From Ardenticatenaceae bacterium (GTDB lineage: Bacteria > Chloroflexota > Anaerolineae > Promineifilales > Promineifilaceae): a stretch of 64,000 nucleotides of DNA. Below, one piece after another: positions 35,307 to 45,956 of this stretch; positions within the stretch are counted from its first letter, which is position 1, and each line of letters opens with the position of its first letter. Made by a program: the position numbers and the translations under genes. The DNA is taken from the NCBI GenBank assembly GCA_030065875.1, contig JASJCR010000006.1:1-64000 (forward strand), read 5' to 3'. The notes below the pieces were generated by a model that did no database searches, was not told the DNA's origin, and was given only the letters and a program-made list of their open reading frames with translations.

Positions 35307-36211
35307 TGGATATTCTAATTACCACCCTGGTTACGGCCGGCGTCGCCTTTTTCGTTTTCCTGATCGGCGAGCCGATTTTCCGCTGGTTTCTGCGCCTTAT
35401 CGGGCTTTATGCCATCATTCACGAAGGCACCTGTCACGTTTACGTTCTCTTTGGAAAAGTGATCGGCGTCATCGAAGAACCCGGTCTGCAAAGCCTGTGG
35501 GCTAAGCTCGGTCTGCGCGGCATGATCGTCAACTGGCTCGGCCGCCGCTACGTGATTGACATGCGGCTCGATCAACAATATTTGCGCAGCCTGCCGGTTA
35601 ACTCTGAAGAAGGGGCCCCGATGGGTATCGGCGTTTGGTACGAGATGTTTATCAGCGACCCGGTGGCCTTTTTGTTCAAAAACACCGATCCTCGAGGATC
35701 TTTGGCCGCCAACGTCAGCAACTCAACCGTGCGGTCTCTAAGCAATATGCCCCTCGACGACATGCTGCAAACCCGCCACACGATGAGCCGCGCCGTCCGC
35801 GCGGAAGTTTCACCCAAATCTCACGAGTGGGGGTATCAGCTGGGATCGGTTTACATCCGCAAAGTTCACTTCCGGGATAACGGCATGATTCGCCAAATTG
35901 AAGAAAAGGTCGTCAACCAGCTGCGGCAGGTCACTTCGGCCATTCTGCAGGATGGTGAAAACCGGATGAACATCATCACCAGTTCGGCCGAACGCAAAGC
36001 GGCGGTCGAATTCGCCAAAGCAAACGCCATGCGCCCCAAAATTGTAGGAGAGGCGCTGCAAAAAATCAGCTCAGATGGTGAAGTGGCCAGCGTTTTATTT
36101 GATATTCTGGAAACAGAAAACATCCTTGACAGCGAAGCCAGCGTGACCATGCTTCCCCAAGGTGGAGAGCTGCTGGCGCAGCTGATGGCGTCAAAAGAGA
36201 ATAATAGCTAA
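35306..36211 (+). CDS. SPFH/band-7 membrane protein 2
   Basis: 301 residues; its ATG shares a base with the first SPFH gene's stop. It begins with a membrane helix (about 3-24), then 'AIIHEGTCHVYVLFGKVIGV', a divergent SPFH start. The core has 'GIGVWYEMFISDPVAFLFKN' and NSTVRSLSNMPLDDMLQTRH, and the end has a helical segment 'RMNIITSSAERKAAVEFAKA' matching the usual coiled-coil tail. It differs strongly from its neighbour, so this is a hetero-pair rather than a recent duplication. No NfeD or protease gene is adjacent. Confidence 0.87.
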   Translation: MDILITTLVTAGVAFFVFLIGEPIFRWFLRLIGLYAIIHEGTCHVYVLFGKVIGVIEEPGLQSLWAKLGLRGMIVNWLGRRYVIDMRLDQQYLRSLPVNSEEGAPMGIGVWYEMFISDPVAFLFKNTDPRGSLAANVSNSTVRSLSNMPLDDMLQTRHTMSRAVRAEVSPKSHEWGYQLGSVYIRKVHFRDNGMIRQIEEKVVNQLRQVTSAILQDGENRMNIITSSAERKAAVEFAKANAMRPKIVGEALQKISSDGEVASVLFDILETENILDSEASVTMLPQGGELLAQLMASKENNS

Positions 36212-36285
36212 TTGCTATCTACCAACAGCTAATGGCTAAATTTCTTGTTCTAGCAATTAGCTATTGACCATTAGAAATTAGCTAT
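36209..36285. repeat. 'AATTAGCTATT' inverted repeat bridging two stop codons
   Basis: The words TAATTGCTATC, AACAGCTAATGGCTAA, AGCAATTAGCTATTGACC and AATTAGCTATTAAC form an imperfect hairpin. Its left end overlaps the TAA of the second SPFH gene, and its right end overlaps the last codons and stop of carB on the other strand. It may act as a bidirectional transcription end. Confidence 0.65.
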
Positions 36286-39200
36286 TAACCGCGTGGTGTT
36301 TCTGCAAACTCCGCACTTCGAGGCGCTGCTTTTGCATTAGCTTAATGCCGTTGACGGCCGCCTGAGCTGCAGAAAGTGTCGATAACAGCGGCACTTTGTG
36401 GCGAATGGCGGCCGAACGCAGCGCCTCCTGATCTTCATAAGTCCCCTGCCCCAGCGGCGTGTTGATGACCATATTGACCCGGCCATCAGAAATGATGGCC
36501 ACCGTGTCGTCCGGGCCGCGGCCGGCTTTGGGCACGACCACCGCCTTAACCCCGGCTTTGGCCAGAGCATCGGCCGTTCCCTCCGTCGCATACACATTAA
36601 ACCCCATCCCTTTTAACGACCGACCCAGTCGCATAGCGGCCGACTTGTCAAAATCATTGACCGTAATTAAAACAGCCCCCGCCAGCGGCAGATGGGTTCC
36701 GGCCGCAATTTGAGATTTGGCAAACGCATGGCCAAAATGGGCCGCGTGCCCCATCACTTCACCAGTTGACTTCATCTCCGGACCCAAACGGGTATCGCTG
36801 CCGGGCAGCTTATCAAACGGCAAAACCACCTCTTTGACAAAGAAGCCGTCGACCGGCGGCATCGCCGTAAAGCCAAGTTCGGCCAGGGTTTTTCCGGCCT
36901 GAACCTGGGCCGCAATTTTGGCAATTGGCTGCCCCGTGGCCTTGCTGACAAACGGCACCGTGCGGCTGGCCCGCGGGTTAACCTCAAGCACGTAAACCAC
37001 GTCGTCCTTAATGGCAAACTGCACGTTCATCAATCCTTTAACTTTAAGGGCGGTTCCCAGCCTCTGAGCATAATCCCGCATGATCGAAATATGGTACATG
37101 CCAACTTTATACGGCGGCAGCACGCAGGCGCTGTCACCCGAATGAATGCCGGCTTCCTCGATATGCTGCATAATCCCAGCAATGACCACCTCTTCCCCAT
37201 CACAAACCGCGTCAACATCAACCTCTACCGCGTCTTCGATAAACTGGTCAATCAGCACGATATTTTCCATCATGCCGGTCTCCACCCCGATCGCTTCGTC
37301 AAAAATCTCCCGAAACGAGGCGTCGTCATAGGCCACGGCCATCGCCCGGCCGCCCAGCACAAAAGAGGGGCGAATCAAAACCGGGTAGCCGATCTCCCGG
37401 GCAATGCTGAGGGCATCTTCGCGCTCCCGAGAAATGCCCCACTGCGGATGATCCACGTTTAATTTTTGCAGCAGCTCGCCAAAATCGCCGCGGTCTTCAG
37501 CCAGATCGATCGCTGCCGGCGGGGTGCCCCAGATCGGTGCCCCGGCCGCGGCCAGTCCGGCCGTTAAATTGATCGGCGTTTGACCGCCAAACTGGACGAT
37601 GATTCCCTCCGGCTGCTCCAGATCGACTATATTTAACACATCTTCAAGGGTTAGCGGTTCAAAATATAGGCGATCGGCCGTGTCGTAATCGGTACTGACC
37701 GTTTCCGGGTTGCAGTTGACCATGATCGTCTCATACCCTAGCTCGCTCAACGCCCAACATGCATGGACACAGCAGTAATCAAACTCAATTCCCTGCCCAA
37801 TCCGATTGGGGCCACCGCCTAAAATCATCACCTTTTTTCTGTCTGATGGGTCAGATTCATCATCACGCTCGTACGTGGAGTACAGATATGGCGTATACGC
37901 CACAAACTCGGCCGCACAGGTGTCCACGCGATAAAAAACCGCTTTAACCCCCAGCTCTTTTCGCCTAGCGCGCACGGTCAGCTCATCACTGCCGATTAAT
38001 GAGCCAATGACAAAGTCAGAAATGCCCATCTTTTTGAGGCGCAAAAAGTCAAAACGAGTCAGGTCGCTTAGCGCTCGGCCGGCGATCTCCCCTTCCGCCT
38101 CCAAAATCTCCTTGAACTGATAAACAAACCACGGGTCATAGCCGGTGGCTCGTGCCACCGCATCCACCGCCATCCCCTGATGCAGAGCCGCAGCCACCAC
38201 TTCCAGCCGCTTGGCCGTGGGCGTGGCCAGCATCTCGGCCGTAATCAGCGGCAGTTTCGGGTCAACCAGAAGGCGGCTAAAGCCCGGCCACCCGATATCG
38301 AGGCCCCGCATCGCCTTGTTCAACGCTTCCGGAAAGGTCCGGCCGATGGCCATCACCTCTCCTACACTCTTCATTTGTGGCCCCAAACGTGTATCACTAC
38401 CCGAAAACTTTTCGAAGTTCCAGCGGGGCAGCTTGACCACCGTGTAGTCGATACTGGGTTCAAAACTGGCCGGGGTCTCCCGCGTTATATCGTTTGATAT
38501 CTCATCCAGCGTGTAGCCGACCGCCAGCAGGGCCGCGATCTTGGCGATTGGAAACCCGGTGGCTTTGCTGGCCAAAGCAGAAGAACGGGACACCCTTGGA
38601 TTCATTTCGATGGTTAAAACCTCGCCGGTTTTTTCGTTGATGGCAAACTGCACGTTGCTGCCCCCGGTTTCAACCCCAACCGTCTCCATGACCGTCTTGG
38701 CCACGTCGCGCAAATATTGCAGTTCCCGGTCGGTCAACGTTTGTGCCGGAGCCACCGTGATGCTGTCCCCGGTGTGGACCCCCATGGCGTCGACATTTTC
38801 AATCGAGCAGACCACAACAAAGTTATTGGCTCTGTCCCGCATGACCTCCAGCTCGTACTCTTTCCAACCGACAAGAGAGCGTTCGATCAACACCTGGCTA
38901 ACCGGGCTCACCCGCAGGCCGTGAGCCACAATTTTTTCGTATTCAGCCTGATTCTGAGCGATCCCGCCCCCGGTGCCGCCCAGCGTAAAGGAAGCGCGCA
39001 CCAAAATGGGAAAATCTAGATCCGGCCGATCCAGCAGCGCCTGCGCTTCTGCAAATGAGTTGGCGTAATGCCCGCGCGGGACCGGCACCCCCGCCTCGGC
39101 CATCGCCTCCTGAAATTTAATTCGATCTTCAGCAATCTCGATTGAATCGACCTTCGCCCCTAACATGGTGACCCCGTATCGATCCAAAACCCCGGCTTTC

Positions 39201-39508
39201 GCCAGGTCAATCGTCAGGTTCAAACCGGTTTGCCCCCCAACCGTAGGCAGCAGCGCATCGGGGCGCTCGGCCGCAATAATTTTTTCAACCATCTCCACCG
39301 TTAAAGGCTCAACATAGGTGGCATCCGCCATGTTGGGATCGGTCATAATGGTAGCCGGATTTGAATTCACGAGGACCGTCTGATACCCTTCGCTGCGCAG
39401 CACCTTGCATGCCTGAACCCCGGAGTAATCAAACTCACACCCCTGTCCAATAACGATCGGTCCCGAACCTATGACCAGAATCTTGTGGATGTCATTTCTT
39501 TTTGGCAT
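36278..39508 (-). CDS. carB: Carbamoyl-phosphate synthase large chain
   Basis: 1076 residues, full length. Two homologous ATP-grasp synthetase halves can be read: [20 protein letters not shown] at the start, repeated as [20 protein letters not shown] near residue 560. Each half has NPR motifs ([19 protein letters not shown] and [19 protein letters not shown]). The C-terminal MGS-like allosteric domain (about 940-1060) is present ('[20 protein letters not shown]'). The enzyme makes carbamoyl phosphate from bicarbonate, ATP and ammonia channelled from the small chain, feeding pyrimidines and arginine. carA lies upstream on the same strand across 204 bases. Confidence 0.98.
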   Translation of the reverse strand: MPKRNDIHKILVIGSGPIVIGQGCEFDYSGVQACKVLRSEGYQTVLVNSNPATIMTDPNMADATYVEPLTVEMVEKIIAAERPDALLPTVGGQTGLNLTIDLAKAGVLDRYGVTMLGAKVDSIEIAEDRIKFQEAMAEAGVPVPRGHYANSFAEAQALLDRPDLDFPILVRASFTLGGTGGGIAQNQAEYEKIVAHGLRVSPVSQVLIERSLVGWKEYELEVMRDRANNFVVVCSIENVDAMGVHTGDSITVAPAQTLTDRELQYLRDVAKTVMETVGVETGGSNVQFAINEKTGEVLTIEMNPRVSRSSALASKATGFPIAKIAALLAVGYTLDEISNDITRETPASFEPSIDYTVVKLPRWNFEKFSGSDTRLGPQMKSVGEVMAIGRTFPEALNKAMRGLDIGWPGFSRLLVDPKLPLITAEMLATPTAKRLEVVAAALHQGMAVDAVARATGYDPWFVYQFKEILEAEGEIAGRALSDLTRFDFLRLKKMGISDFVIGSLIGSDELTVRARRKELGVKAVFYRVDTCAAEFVAYTPYLYSTYERDDESDPSDRKKVMILGGGPNRIGQGIEFDYCCVHACWALSELGYETIMVNCNPETVSTDYDTADRLYFEPLTLEDVLNIVDLEQPEGIIVQFGGQTPINLTAGLAAAGAPIWGTPPAAIDLAEDRGDFGELLQKLNVDHPQWGISREREDALSIAREIGYPVLIRPSFVLGGRAMAVAYDDASFREIFDEAIGVETGMMENIVLIDQFIEDAVEVDVDAVCDGEEVVIAGIMQHIEEAGIHSGDSACVLPPYKVGMYHISIMRDYAQRLGTALKVKGLMNVQFAIKDDVVYVLEVNPRASRTVPFVSKATGQPIAKIAAQVQAGKTLAELGFTAMPPVDGFFVKEVVLPFDKLPGSDTRLGPEMKSTGEVMGHAAHFGHAFAKSQIAAGTHLPLAGAVLITVNDFDKSAAMRLGRSLKGMGFNVYATEGTADALAKAGVKAVVVPKAGRGPDDTVAIISDGRVNMVINTPLGQGTYEDQEALRSAAIRHKVPLLSTLSAAQAAVNGIKLMQKQRLEVRSLQKHHAVNS

Positions 39509-39597
39509 ATTTTTCCCGTTGATTTTCTAACCAAATTTAAACAATTAATTTTTTCCACACCCTCTATAATGTTTATCGTGTCCACTTGATCGATCAA

Positions 39598-39693
39598 AGA
39601 TTTTACCTGGCATTTTCGTGGTAAAAATCTTGTTTCGACCCTACCTTATGCATCGGCAAGGGGACCATTGAAAGGTCCGCTCAGCGGGCCTTT
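39598..39693. repeat. Two hairpins between carA and carB
   Basis: AAGATTTTACC / GGTAAAAATCTT (39599-39632) and AAAGGTCCGC / GCGGGCCTTT (39671-39693) lie in the 204-base carA-carB gap. Neither is followed by a T-run on the transcribed (minus) strand, so they are not classic terminators; they could set mRNA stability or carB expression. Confidence 0.5.
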
Positions 39694-39712
39694 CGCCTTT
39701 ACAGACGGCCGC

Positions 39713-40861
39713 CTATTCACGATTTTCATTCATCATGCGAATAAACTTGACAAATAATTCATCTGAGTCGTGAGGGCCTGGAGAGCTTTCAGGGTGGTAT
39801 TGAACGGCAAAAGCCTGTTTATCGGGGGCTTCCAACCCTTCGCAGACCCGGTCATTTAAATTGACGTGGGACATCGTAATCCCGGCCGGTAAAGAATCCG
39901 GATCAACGGCAAAGCCGTGATTGTGGCTCGATATCTGCACCGCTCCGGTTTTTATCACCTGAACCGGCTGGTTTCCTCCGCGATGGCCAAATTTGAGCTT
40001 ATACGTCCTCGCGCCTAAAGCCAGACTCATGATTTGATGACCGAGGCATATCCCAAACATCGGTTTTTTACCCAAAAGCGTCTGAACCGCCTCAACTGCA
40101 TACGAACAGGCGGCCGGGTCACCCGGACCGTTGGACAAAAATATCCCGTCCGGATCGAGGGCCAGTACGTCTTCGGCCGGGGTGGTGGCCGGCACGACCC
40201 GCACGTCACACCCGTGAGCGGCCAACAGTCGTAAAATGTTTCGCTTGATGCCAAAGTCGTAGGCTACTACTTTGTAGCGGCTTGCAGGTTGAGGAATCTC
40301 CGGCCTGGCCGGCGTATCTGGTGCCTGCCACCAGTTTGCCCCTTCGTTCCAGCTGTATGGCTCCTGACAGGTGACTTCCCGCGCCAAATCAAGGCCGTTC
40401 ATGTCGCGAGCCGCCCGAGCGAGGGCAATCAAGCGCTCCGGGTCGGTATCCAGCGAAGAAATAACGCAGTTTTGCGCGCCATAGGTACGAATGTGACGCA
40501 CCAGCGCCCTTGTATCTACATCTTTGATGCCGACCACCTGGTGCTCTTGCAGATACTCCGGCAAGCTTTTCCGCGCCCGCCAGTTGCTGACCACCGGGCT
40601 TAAACTGCGCACGACCATCCCGGCCGCCCAAACCCGATCACTCTCATCATCATCAGGGGTCGTGCCATAATTACCGATGTGGGGCATGGTAAATGTCACA
40701 ACCTGACCATGATAGGAAGGATCGGTCAATATCTCCTGGTAGCCGGTGAGACTGGTGTTAAAAACGATCTCTCCCGCTATCTCTCCAGTGATGCCAAAAC
40801 CGGTTCCTTCCCACAACGAACCATCCGCCAGGGCCAGCAGTGCCGGTGGCGATGCTTTCAT
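39713..40861 (-). CDS. carA: Carbamoyl-phosphate synthase small chain (glutaminase)
   Basis: 382 residues, full length. The N-terminal CPSase small-chain domain ('[20 protein letters not shown]', '[20 protein letters not shown]') is followed by a class I glutamine amidotransferase with nucleophile C272 in FGICLGHQ and H356/E358 in [10 protein letters not shown]. It hydrolyses glutamine and passes ammonia to the large chain encoded next. The start is the ATG at 40861 with a CGGAGAAAACTT-type ribosome binding site. An intergenic repeat of the 'CAGACCACAGAC' type lies beyond it. Confidence 0.98.
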   Translation of the reverse strand: MKASPPALLALADGSLWEGTGFGITGEIAGEIVFNTSLTGYQEILTDPSYHGQVVTFTMPHIGNYGTTPDDDESDRVWAAGMVVRSLSPVVSNWRARKSLPEYLQEHQVVGIKDVDTRALVRHIRTYGAQNCVISSLDTDPERLIALARAARDMNGLDLAREVTCQEPYSWNEGANWWQAPDTPARPEIPQPASRYKVVAYDFGIKRNILRLLAAHGCDVRVVPATTPAEDVLALDPDGIFLSNGPGDPAACSYAVEAVQTLLGKKPMFGICLGHQIMSLALGARTYKLKFGHRGGNQPVQVIKTGAVQISSHNHGFAVDPDSLPAGITMSHVNLNDRVCEGLEAPDKQAFAVQYHPESSPGPHDSDELFVKFIRMMNENRE

Positions 40862-40987
40862 AAGTTTTCTCCGATTAAAAGTGTTAGAGCATTCTTGTAG
40901 CGGGACCTAACATTAACAAAAAGCAAGTTACATGGCAACAAAATCTGAATGTATGTGTAAGTCCTATAAAGGTATAGTAATATAAAG

Positions 40988-41045
40988 GCTTCAGAAAACA
41001 GACCACAGACTACAGAGAAAGGCAAATCTGTCATCCGTAGTCTTC
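40988..41045. repeat. 'CAGACCACAGACTACAGA' repeat, copy 1
   Basis: AAACAGACCACAGACTACAG followed by AATCTGTCATCCGTAGTCTT forms an imperfect hairpin between the divergent carA and UPF0182 genes. Related copies are at 50838-50920, 53462-53622, 54546-54653 and 61600-61672. Confidence 0.7.
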
Positions 41046-41077
41046 CCATTTTGAATCTACTAAATGAGACACGATTA

Positions 41078-43993
41078 ATGCGACGACCTGACTATTCAGA
41101 TATCCCTGAAGTATTTCGAAGAGCTTTTGAAAATGATGATCCCCAAAGACAGGGGGGTGGGCAAGGTGGCGATCCGCCGCCGGCACAGCCCACTTCCGGG
41201 CAAAAACCGTGGTGGCAAAATAGAAACACCTGGCTGATTGCCATTCTTTTAATCGTATTTTTGAGCTTCAACTGGTTTGTATCAACTTATATCGATTGGC
41301 TGTGGTTTTCAGAACGCGGGTATTTTTCCGTTTGGACCACTCAGCTCATCACCCGATGGGCAACCTTTGGGGTGTTTTTTGTCGTTGCGGCCTTTGTCCT
41401 GCTGGTTAGCTGGCACGTCAATCGAAGAGCCGCCTCAAAATTAACCGTCCCGTTTTTTACCGGCCCGGCCACAATTACCCTCGAACCGGTCCGCTGGCTC
41501 ATTAATATTGCCGGGCTGTTTTTGAGCTTTACCTTCGCCTCCGCCGCGGCCACTCAATGGGAGAGCATTTTGCTCTACTTCAATCGGGTGCCTTTTAATG
41601 ATCAGGATCCGATTTTTGGGCTAGATATCAGCTTTTTCATGTTTGAACTGCCGGTGTACCGCTTTATTCAAGGGTGGTTTATGCCGCTGATTATCTTCGC
41701 TGTTTTGGGAATCGTAGCCATTTATGCCCTGCGTTTGCTGCCTACCCTGCAAAGCCAGGGGTTTCAGCTGCGGGATATTCCGACCTCTTTGCGGCGAGCC
41801 CTGGCCATCATGGGGGCGATTTTCTTTGCCTTTTGGGCCGTCGGCTACTGGCTCGATACGTACGAACTGGTTTATTCGGCCCGTGGGGTCGTTTATGGGG
41901 CCAGCTACACCGATATTAACGCCTCGCTTTACGCCCTTTACATTCAAATGGCCGCCGCCATCATTTTGTCGGTGGCGATGCTCATCAATTATTTTCGTTT
42001 TGAATTACGGCCGCTGGCCGGGGCGGGCATTTTGTGGCTGGTTGCTACCGTCATCGTCGGCGGCATCTATCCGCTGATTTTGCAGCGCTTTATCGTGATT
42101 CCCAATGAAATTGCGGTGGAATCACCCTATATACGCTACAACATCGACTATACGCGCAAGGCGTTCGGTCTCGACCGCATCACCGAACGGCAGTTTGGCC
42201 GCGTTGATGAGCTGGCTTTGGAAGATTTATCAGAAAATGAAGCTGCGCTCAACAACGTTCGCCTGTGGGATTATCGGCCGCTCCAGGCCACCTACTCCCA
42301 GCTGCAGGAACTGCGGCCGTACTACCAATTTATAGAAGTAGATATCGATCGCTATATGATCAATGGGGAAGAGCGGCAGGTCATGCTGGCCCCGCGCGAA
42401 CTGGATAAAGCGCGGCTGCCCAGCGCCACCTGGGTCAACGAAAAATTGATTTTCACCCACGGGTACGGCATCGTCATGAATCCGGTGGATCGCTTCACCT
42501 CACAAGGCCGGCCGGAATTCTTTATCAGTGACCTGCCCCCGGTTAGCACGGTTGACATCGAAATTACCCGGCCGGAAATTTATTATGGGGAAGCGGCAGA
42601 TGACATCGTGTTTGTCGGCAGTGCCCAGGATGAGTTTAGCTACGCGGACGAAAATCAGGATGTTTATTCAAACTATGCTGGAACAGGAGGGGTGGCCCTC
42701 TCTAACACCTTCCGCCGCCTGGCCTTCGCTTATCAGTTTGGCGAGTCTAACCTGCTTTTTAGCGATTCGGTAACCCCTGACACCCGGGCCATGTTCAACC
42801 GTCAAATCCAGGAACGCGTTCGCAAAATCACCCCATTTTTACTGCTTGATGGCGATCCCTATATCGTGATCACCGATGGCCGTCTGGTCTGGATTCAAGA
42901 TGCTTATACGTTTAGCAATCAATACCCATACTCCGAACCGGTGCAGCTCAACGGCGGTCTGCAGATCAACTACATTCGCAACAACATCAAAATTGTGATT
43001 GACGCCTACAACGGCGAAGTTGATTATTACAAAATTGATTCGCCGAGCGATCCGTTAACCAATGCCTATGACCGGGCGTTCCCCGGTTTATTCCAGCCGT
43101 TTGAAGAAATGCCGGAAGGGTTAAAACGGCATGTTCGTTATCCGGAACTACTCTTCCGCATTCAAACCAATCAATATTTAACCTATCACATGACCGACGT
43201 GCAGGTCTTTTACAACAAGGAAGACTTACGAGCGATCCCGCAGGAAATTTTTGATGGCCTGCCTCAGCAAATGGATCCTTACTACGTCATGTTTCGTCTT
43301 CCCGGTGAGGAAGAGACTGAATATTTGTTAATTCAACCTTACACGCCGGCCGAAAAACGAAATATGATCGCCTGGATCGCCGCCCGTAACGATCCGGAAC
43401 ATTATGGGGAACTGGTAGCGTATGAGTTCCCGCCGCAGTCGCTGGTGGTTGGCCCCATACAAATTGAAGGGTTTATCGATCAGGAACCGGAAATTTCTCA
43501 GCAATTCTCACTCTGGGACCAGCGGGGGTCACGCATTATTCGCGGAAACTTAATTGTGATTCCCCTCAACGACAGCTTCCTATATGTGGAGCCCATTTAT
43601 CTGGAATCGGAAACCAGCGCTCTGCCGGAGCTAAAAAGAGTCATTGTGGCTAGCGGCGAGCGGATCGTGATGCGAGAAACGTTGTCTGAAGCGTTAAGCG
43701 CCTTGTTAACCGGGGAGGGAACGGAACTGGTTGTTGAGGATGTCGTTGATGACATTGAAGCAGCAGTTGAAGAATCCACAGAAGGCACGGAGGTCACGGA
43801 AGAAACCGATCCCGACACCGTCGTCGTTACCCCGGTTAGCGTTGATGGCACCTTAGATGAATTAATCCAGCAGGCTAACGATCAGTTCCAGGCCGCTGAA
43901 GCAGCTCAGCAAGCGGGTGATTGGGCGGAATACGGCCGGCAAATCGAAGCGCTCGAACAGACGCTGCGTCAGCTCGAATCATTCGCACCCTAA
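41078..43993 (+). CDS. UPF0182-family large membrane protein
   Basis: 971 residues from the ATG at 41078; a TTG at 41051 would add nine residues. Residues about 55-340 contain seven membrane helices, including the family's opening 'WLIAILLIVFLSFNWFVSTY' with 'IDWLWFSERGYFSVWTTQL'. The large remainder is outside the membrane, with the conserved 'YIRYNIDYTRKAFGLDRI', 'VWIQDAYTFSNQYPYSEPVQ' and 'GLKRHVRYPELLFRIQTNQY'. The C-terminus has an acidic Glu/Thr-rich stretch (about 895-925) and an Ala/Gln-rich helix. COG1615 proteins are widespread in Actinobacteria and Chloroflexota, but their function is unknown. A terminator hairpin follows the stop. Confidence 0.93.
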   Translation: MRRPDYSDIPEVFRRAFENDDPQRQGGGQGGDPPPAQPTSGQKPWWQNRNTWLIAILLIVFLSFNWFVSTYIDWLWFSERGYFSVWTTQLITRWATFGVFFVVAAFVLLVSWHVNRRAASKLTVPFFTGPATITLEPVRWLINIAGLFLSFTFASAAATQWESILLYFNRVPFNDQDPIFGLDISFFMFELPVYRFIQGWFMPLIIFAVLGIVAIYALRLLPTLQSQGFQLRDIPTSLRRALAIMGAIFFAFWAVGYWLDTYELVYSARGVVYGASYTDINASLYALYIQMAAAIILSVAMLINYFRFELRPLAGAGILWLVATVIVGGIYPLILQRFIVIPNEIAVESPYIRYNIDYTRKAFGLDRITERQFGRVDELALEDLSENEAALNNVRLWDYRPLQATYSQLQELRPYYQFIEVDIDRYMINGEERQVMLAPRELDKARLPSATWVNEKLIFTHGYGIVMNPVDRFTSQGRPEFFISDLPPVSTVDIEITRPEIYYGEAADDIVFVGSAQDEFSYADENQDVYSNYAGTGGVALSNTFRRLAFAYQFGESNLLFSDSVTPDTRAMFNRQIQERVRKITPFLLLDGDPYIVITDGRLVWIQDAYTFSNQYPYSEPVQLNGGLQINYIRNNIKIVIDAYNGEVDYYKIDSPSDPLTNAYDRAFPGLFQPFEEMPEGLKRHVRYPELLFRIQTNQYLTYHMTDVQVFYNKEDLRAIPQEIFDGLPQQMDPYYVMFRLPGEEETEYLLIQPYTPAEKRNMIAWIAARNDPEHYGELVAYEFPPQSLVVGPIQIEGFIDQEPEISQQFSLWDQRGSRIIRGNLIVIPLNDSFLYVEPIYLESETSALPELKRVIVASGERIVMRETLSEALSALLTGEGTELVVEDVVDDIEAAVEESTEGTEVTEETDPDTVVVTPVSVDGTLDELIQQANDQFQAAEAAQQAGDWAEYGRQIEALEQTLRQLESFAP

Positions 43994-44007
43994 TTTTCAA
44001 GTCGTAT

Positions 44008-44057
44008 GGGCTACAGATTGAGGCGACAGCTGTCGTTTAATCTGTAGTCCATTTTTT
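44008..44057 (+). terminator. Rho-independent terminator after UPF0182
   Basis: GGCTACAGATT ... CGACAGCTGTCG ... AATCTGTAGTCC pairs as a long hairpin with an inner palindrome, followed by ATTTTTTTTC. The convergent glycosyltransferase gene ends right behind it. Confidence 0.85.
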
Positions 44058-44058
44058 T

Positions 44059-45288
44059 TCACGTCTCCAACAGCGCTTCAAAAAAATTAAGCGTCTGGTC
44101 AGCAATGGTGTCCCAGCTAAATTGATAGCTGGTTTCCTGGGCCGCCCGGCCGATTTTGCCAAACGGCTGATCGTCCTGCAAATATTGTTTGACCGCATCC
44201 ACAATCGCCTCCGGGTCGTTTGGAGGAACGAGAAAAATATTTTCGCCGTGCTTTAACTCTGCAATCGGTTCCGGTGGCAGGGTGGAAACAATCGGCCGGC
44301 CGTGAGCCATCGCCGCCATCAACGTTCCCCGGCGCAGGGACACCCCATCTCGATAAGGCAGGACCACCAGGTCAGCTAAATTAAAGTAAGAGGAAACCCG
44401 CCTATCCGACAAATAGCCGGTCCAGTGAACGCGTGATTGAAGCTTGTACACTTCAATTAATCGATTGAGATGGTCGAGGAAAAGTTGATTATTTACGCTG
44501 TCGCTGGTGCCCAATCGACCCCCAATACACACCAAATGGACCGATTTTGGCATTTTGGACAGGGCTTCGATAATCACATCAACCCCTTTTGATTCATTCA
44601 CAAAGCCAAAATATGCCAGCAAGGTATACTTTTCAGGCAGTTCAAGATCTTCACACGCCTCCTGGAGTTCAATGTGATTGGGTTGGTGCACGATGATGTT
44701 GCTTCCAATCGGAATTTCAACGACCCGCCTGGCTCCCCAGGCGATTAACTTTTCAAAATCTGCGCGGTTGGTGGCAATCACGCCGTCCGCCTGTGAGGCC
44801 ATAAACCGCACGGCCCGCTCCCGCAATTGACCCGCCTTGGGAAACAAATACGGCACCCGCAAATCGTGAAAGGTCACAACCGTTTTGGTCATTTCTTTTA
44901 GACGCCAGGGGAAAAAATTGACGGCCGCGCTGCGCATATTATAGGCGGCCGGCTGATATTGAATATTGACGATATCAAAATCATAGCGGGTGACCAAATC
45001 GGCTATCATGCGTGTTTCCGCCCAGCGCCAGCGGCGGCCGCGAGGGTGGAGCAGGCCAAATTCAATTGGCACCGGTTCATTGATATCGTACAGGCGACGC
45101 AGGGTGCCGCCCAGTGAGGCTTGATCGGCCGGGGGGGCTTTCCTTGGCGGTCTGGCCTCTCGGGAGGTGATGACATGAATCTCGTGTCCCGCAGCCGCCA
45201 TCGATTGGCCAAGCACCTGCGTAAAGGCGCCCACCCCCCCCTGCATCGGGGGATATTCACCGGTAACCAGAGCGATTCGCAAAGACAT
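44059..45288 (-). CDS. GT4-family glycosyltransferase
   Basis: 409 residues. The N-terminal GT-B half opens with RIALVTGEYPPMQGGVGAFT, the family's glycine-rich acceptor loop. The C-terminal donor half has 'YTLLAYFGFVNESKGVDVII', 'VHWTGYLSDRRVSSYFNLAD' and the nucleotide-sugar motif 'EPIAELKHGENIFLVPPNDP' with the E-x7-E region. It transfers a sugar from a nucleotide donor onto a lipid or polysaccharide; the precise product is unknown. It starts 14 bases after the stop of the ribbon-helix-helix gene, so the two are likely co-transcribed. Confidence 0.92.
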   Translation of the reverse strand: MSLRIALVTGEYPPMQGGVGAFTQVLGQSMAAAGHEIHVITSREARPPRKAPPADQASLGGTLRRLYDINEPVPIEFGLLHPRGRRWRWAETRMIADLVTRYDFDIVNIQYQPAAYNMRSAAVNFFPWRLKEMTKTVVTFHDLRVPYLFPKAGQLRERAVRFMASQADGVIATNRADFEKLIAWGARRVVEIPIGSNIIVHQPNHIELQEACEDLELPEKYTLLAYFGFVNESKGVDVIIEALSKMPKSVHLVCIGGRLGTSDSVNNQLFLDHLNRLIEVYKLQSRVHWTGYLSDRRVSSYFNLADLVVLPYRDGVSLRRGTLMAAMAHGRPIVSTLPPEPIAELKHGENIFLVPPNDPEAIVDAVKQYLQDDQPFGKIGRAAQETSYQFSWDTIADQTLNFFEALLET

Positions 45289-45302
45289 ACACGATGCGGC
45301 GG

Positions 45303-45656
45303 TTACCGGATAAATTCATGGGGATCGGGAATTGGGTGCCCTCGCCACTTGAGTAATGAAAATGCATATGCGCGCCACATGGCGGTAAAATCTTCTTCGT
45401 TGATTTCATCAGTAGGAGGGTCAGGAGCCTCAGCCCGGCCCGATAAAATATCCCAAAGCTCGTTGTCGTCTTCTTCGTTTAAGGCCAGAAGGACTCCATG
45501 AAGGTATTCCGGCACTTTTTTGAGAGATGGGGGCATGCCGTTGCGCATCGTCCGCAGCACTACATCTTCAAAAGACCAGCCGGAGCTTCTGCTAATTTGA
45601 TACAGCGAATCATAAATATCCCTTGGAAGTTCGAGCGTCACTTTTTGCTTATTCAT
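45303..45656 (-). CDS. Ribbon-helix-helix-like protein with LLKWRGH tail
   Basis: 117 residues. The N-terminus (KQKVTLELPRDIYDSLYQIS) has the strand-helix-helix pattern of CopG/Arc DNA-binding antitoxins, followed by an acidic helical middle (about 50-90) and the tail AYAFSLLKWRGHPIP. Proteins with this composite layout are common in Cyanobacteria and Chloroflexota and are often followed by an HNH nuclease gene; none is here, and a glycosyltransferase gene follows instead. An antitoxin-like or regulatory role is inferred only. There is no good ribosome binding site. Confidence 0.75.
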   Translation of the reverse strand: MNKQKVTLELPRDIYDSLYQISRSSGWSFEDVVLRTMRNGMPPSLKKVPEYLHGVLLALNEEDDNELWDILSGRAEAPDPPTDEINEEDFTAMWRAYAFSLLKWRGHPIPDPHEFIR

Positions 45657-45956
45657 TCGACGTCCTTATCTACTCACCAAACCGCTGGGTTTGTGAGGCC
45701 AGTATTTACAAAGAAAGGGGCATCCAAATTTAACCTGAGATACCGTGTGCCAATCGGTTTTTTACCGGGTTGTAGGGCGATTAAATTTAATTTAATGGTA
45801 ACCAATATAGAAGGCAACCGCAATCCCACTATCGGATGAATTTTGGCCATAAAAATGGCTCAAAATGTCCGCATGATGGCCTTTATTTAAACGTGTTCCC
45901 AATTATAGTGTAGTTATGTCCGGATTGATTGATATTTATAACGTCTGAGGAAGAAA
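45657..45956. promoter_or_regulatory. Divergent intergenic region with a small hairpin
   Basis: These 300 bases hold the divergent promoters of the ribbon-helix-helix and isochorismatase genes. ATTTTGGCCAT-AAA-ATGGCTCAAAAT (about 45838-45865) is an imperfect inverted repeat that could be an operator. No clear -35/-10 pair and no gene are seen; the open frame at 45498-45839 is a shadow of the gene on the other strand. Confidence 0.4.
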
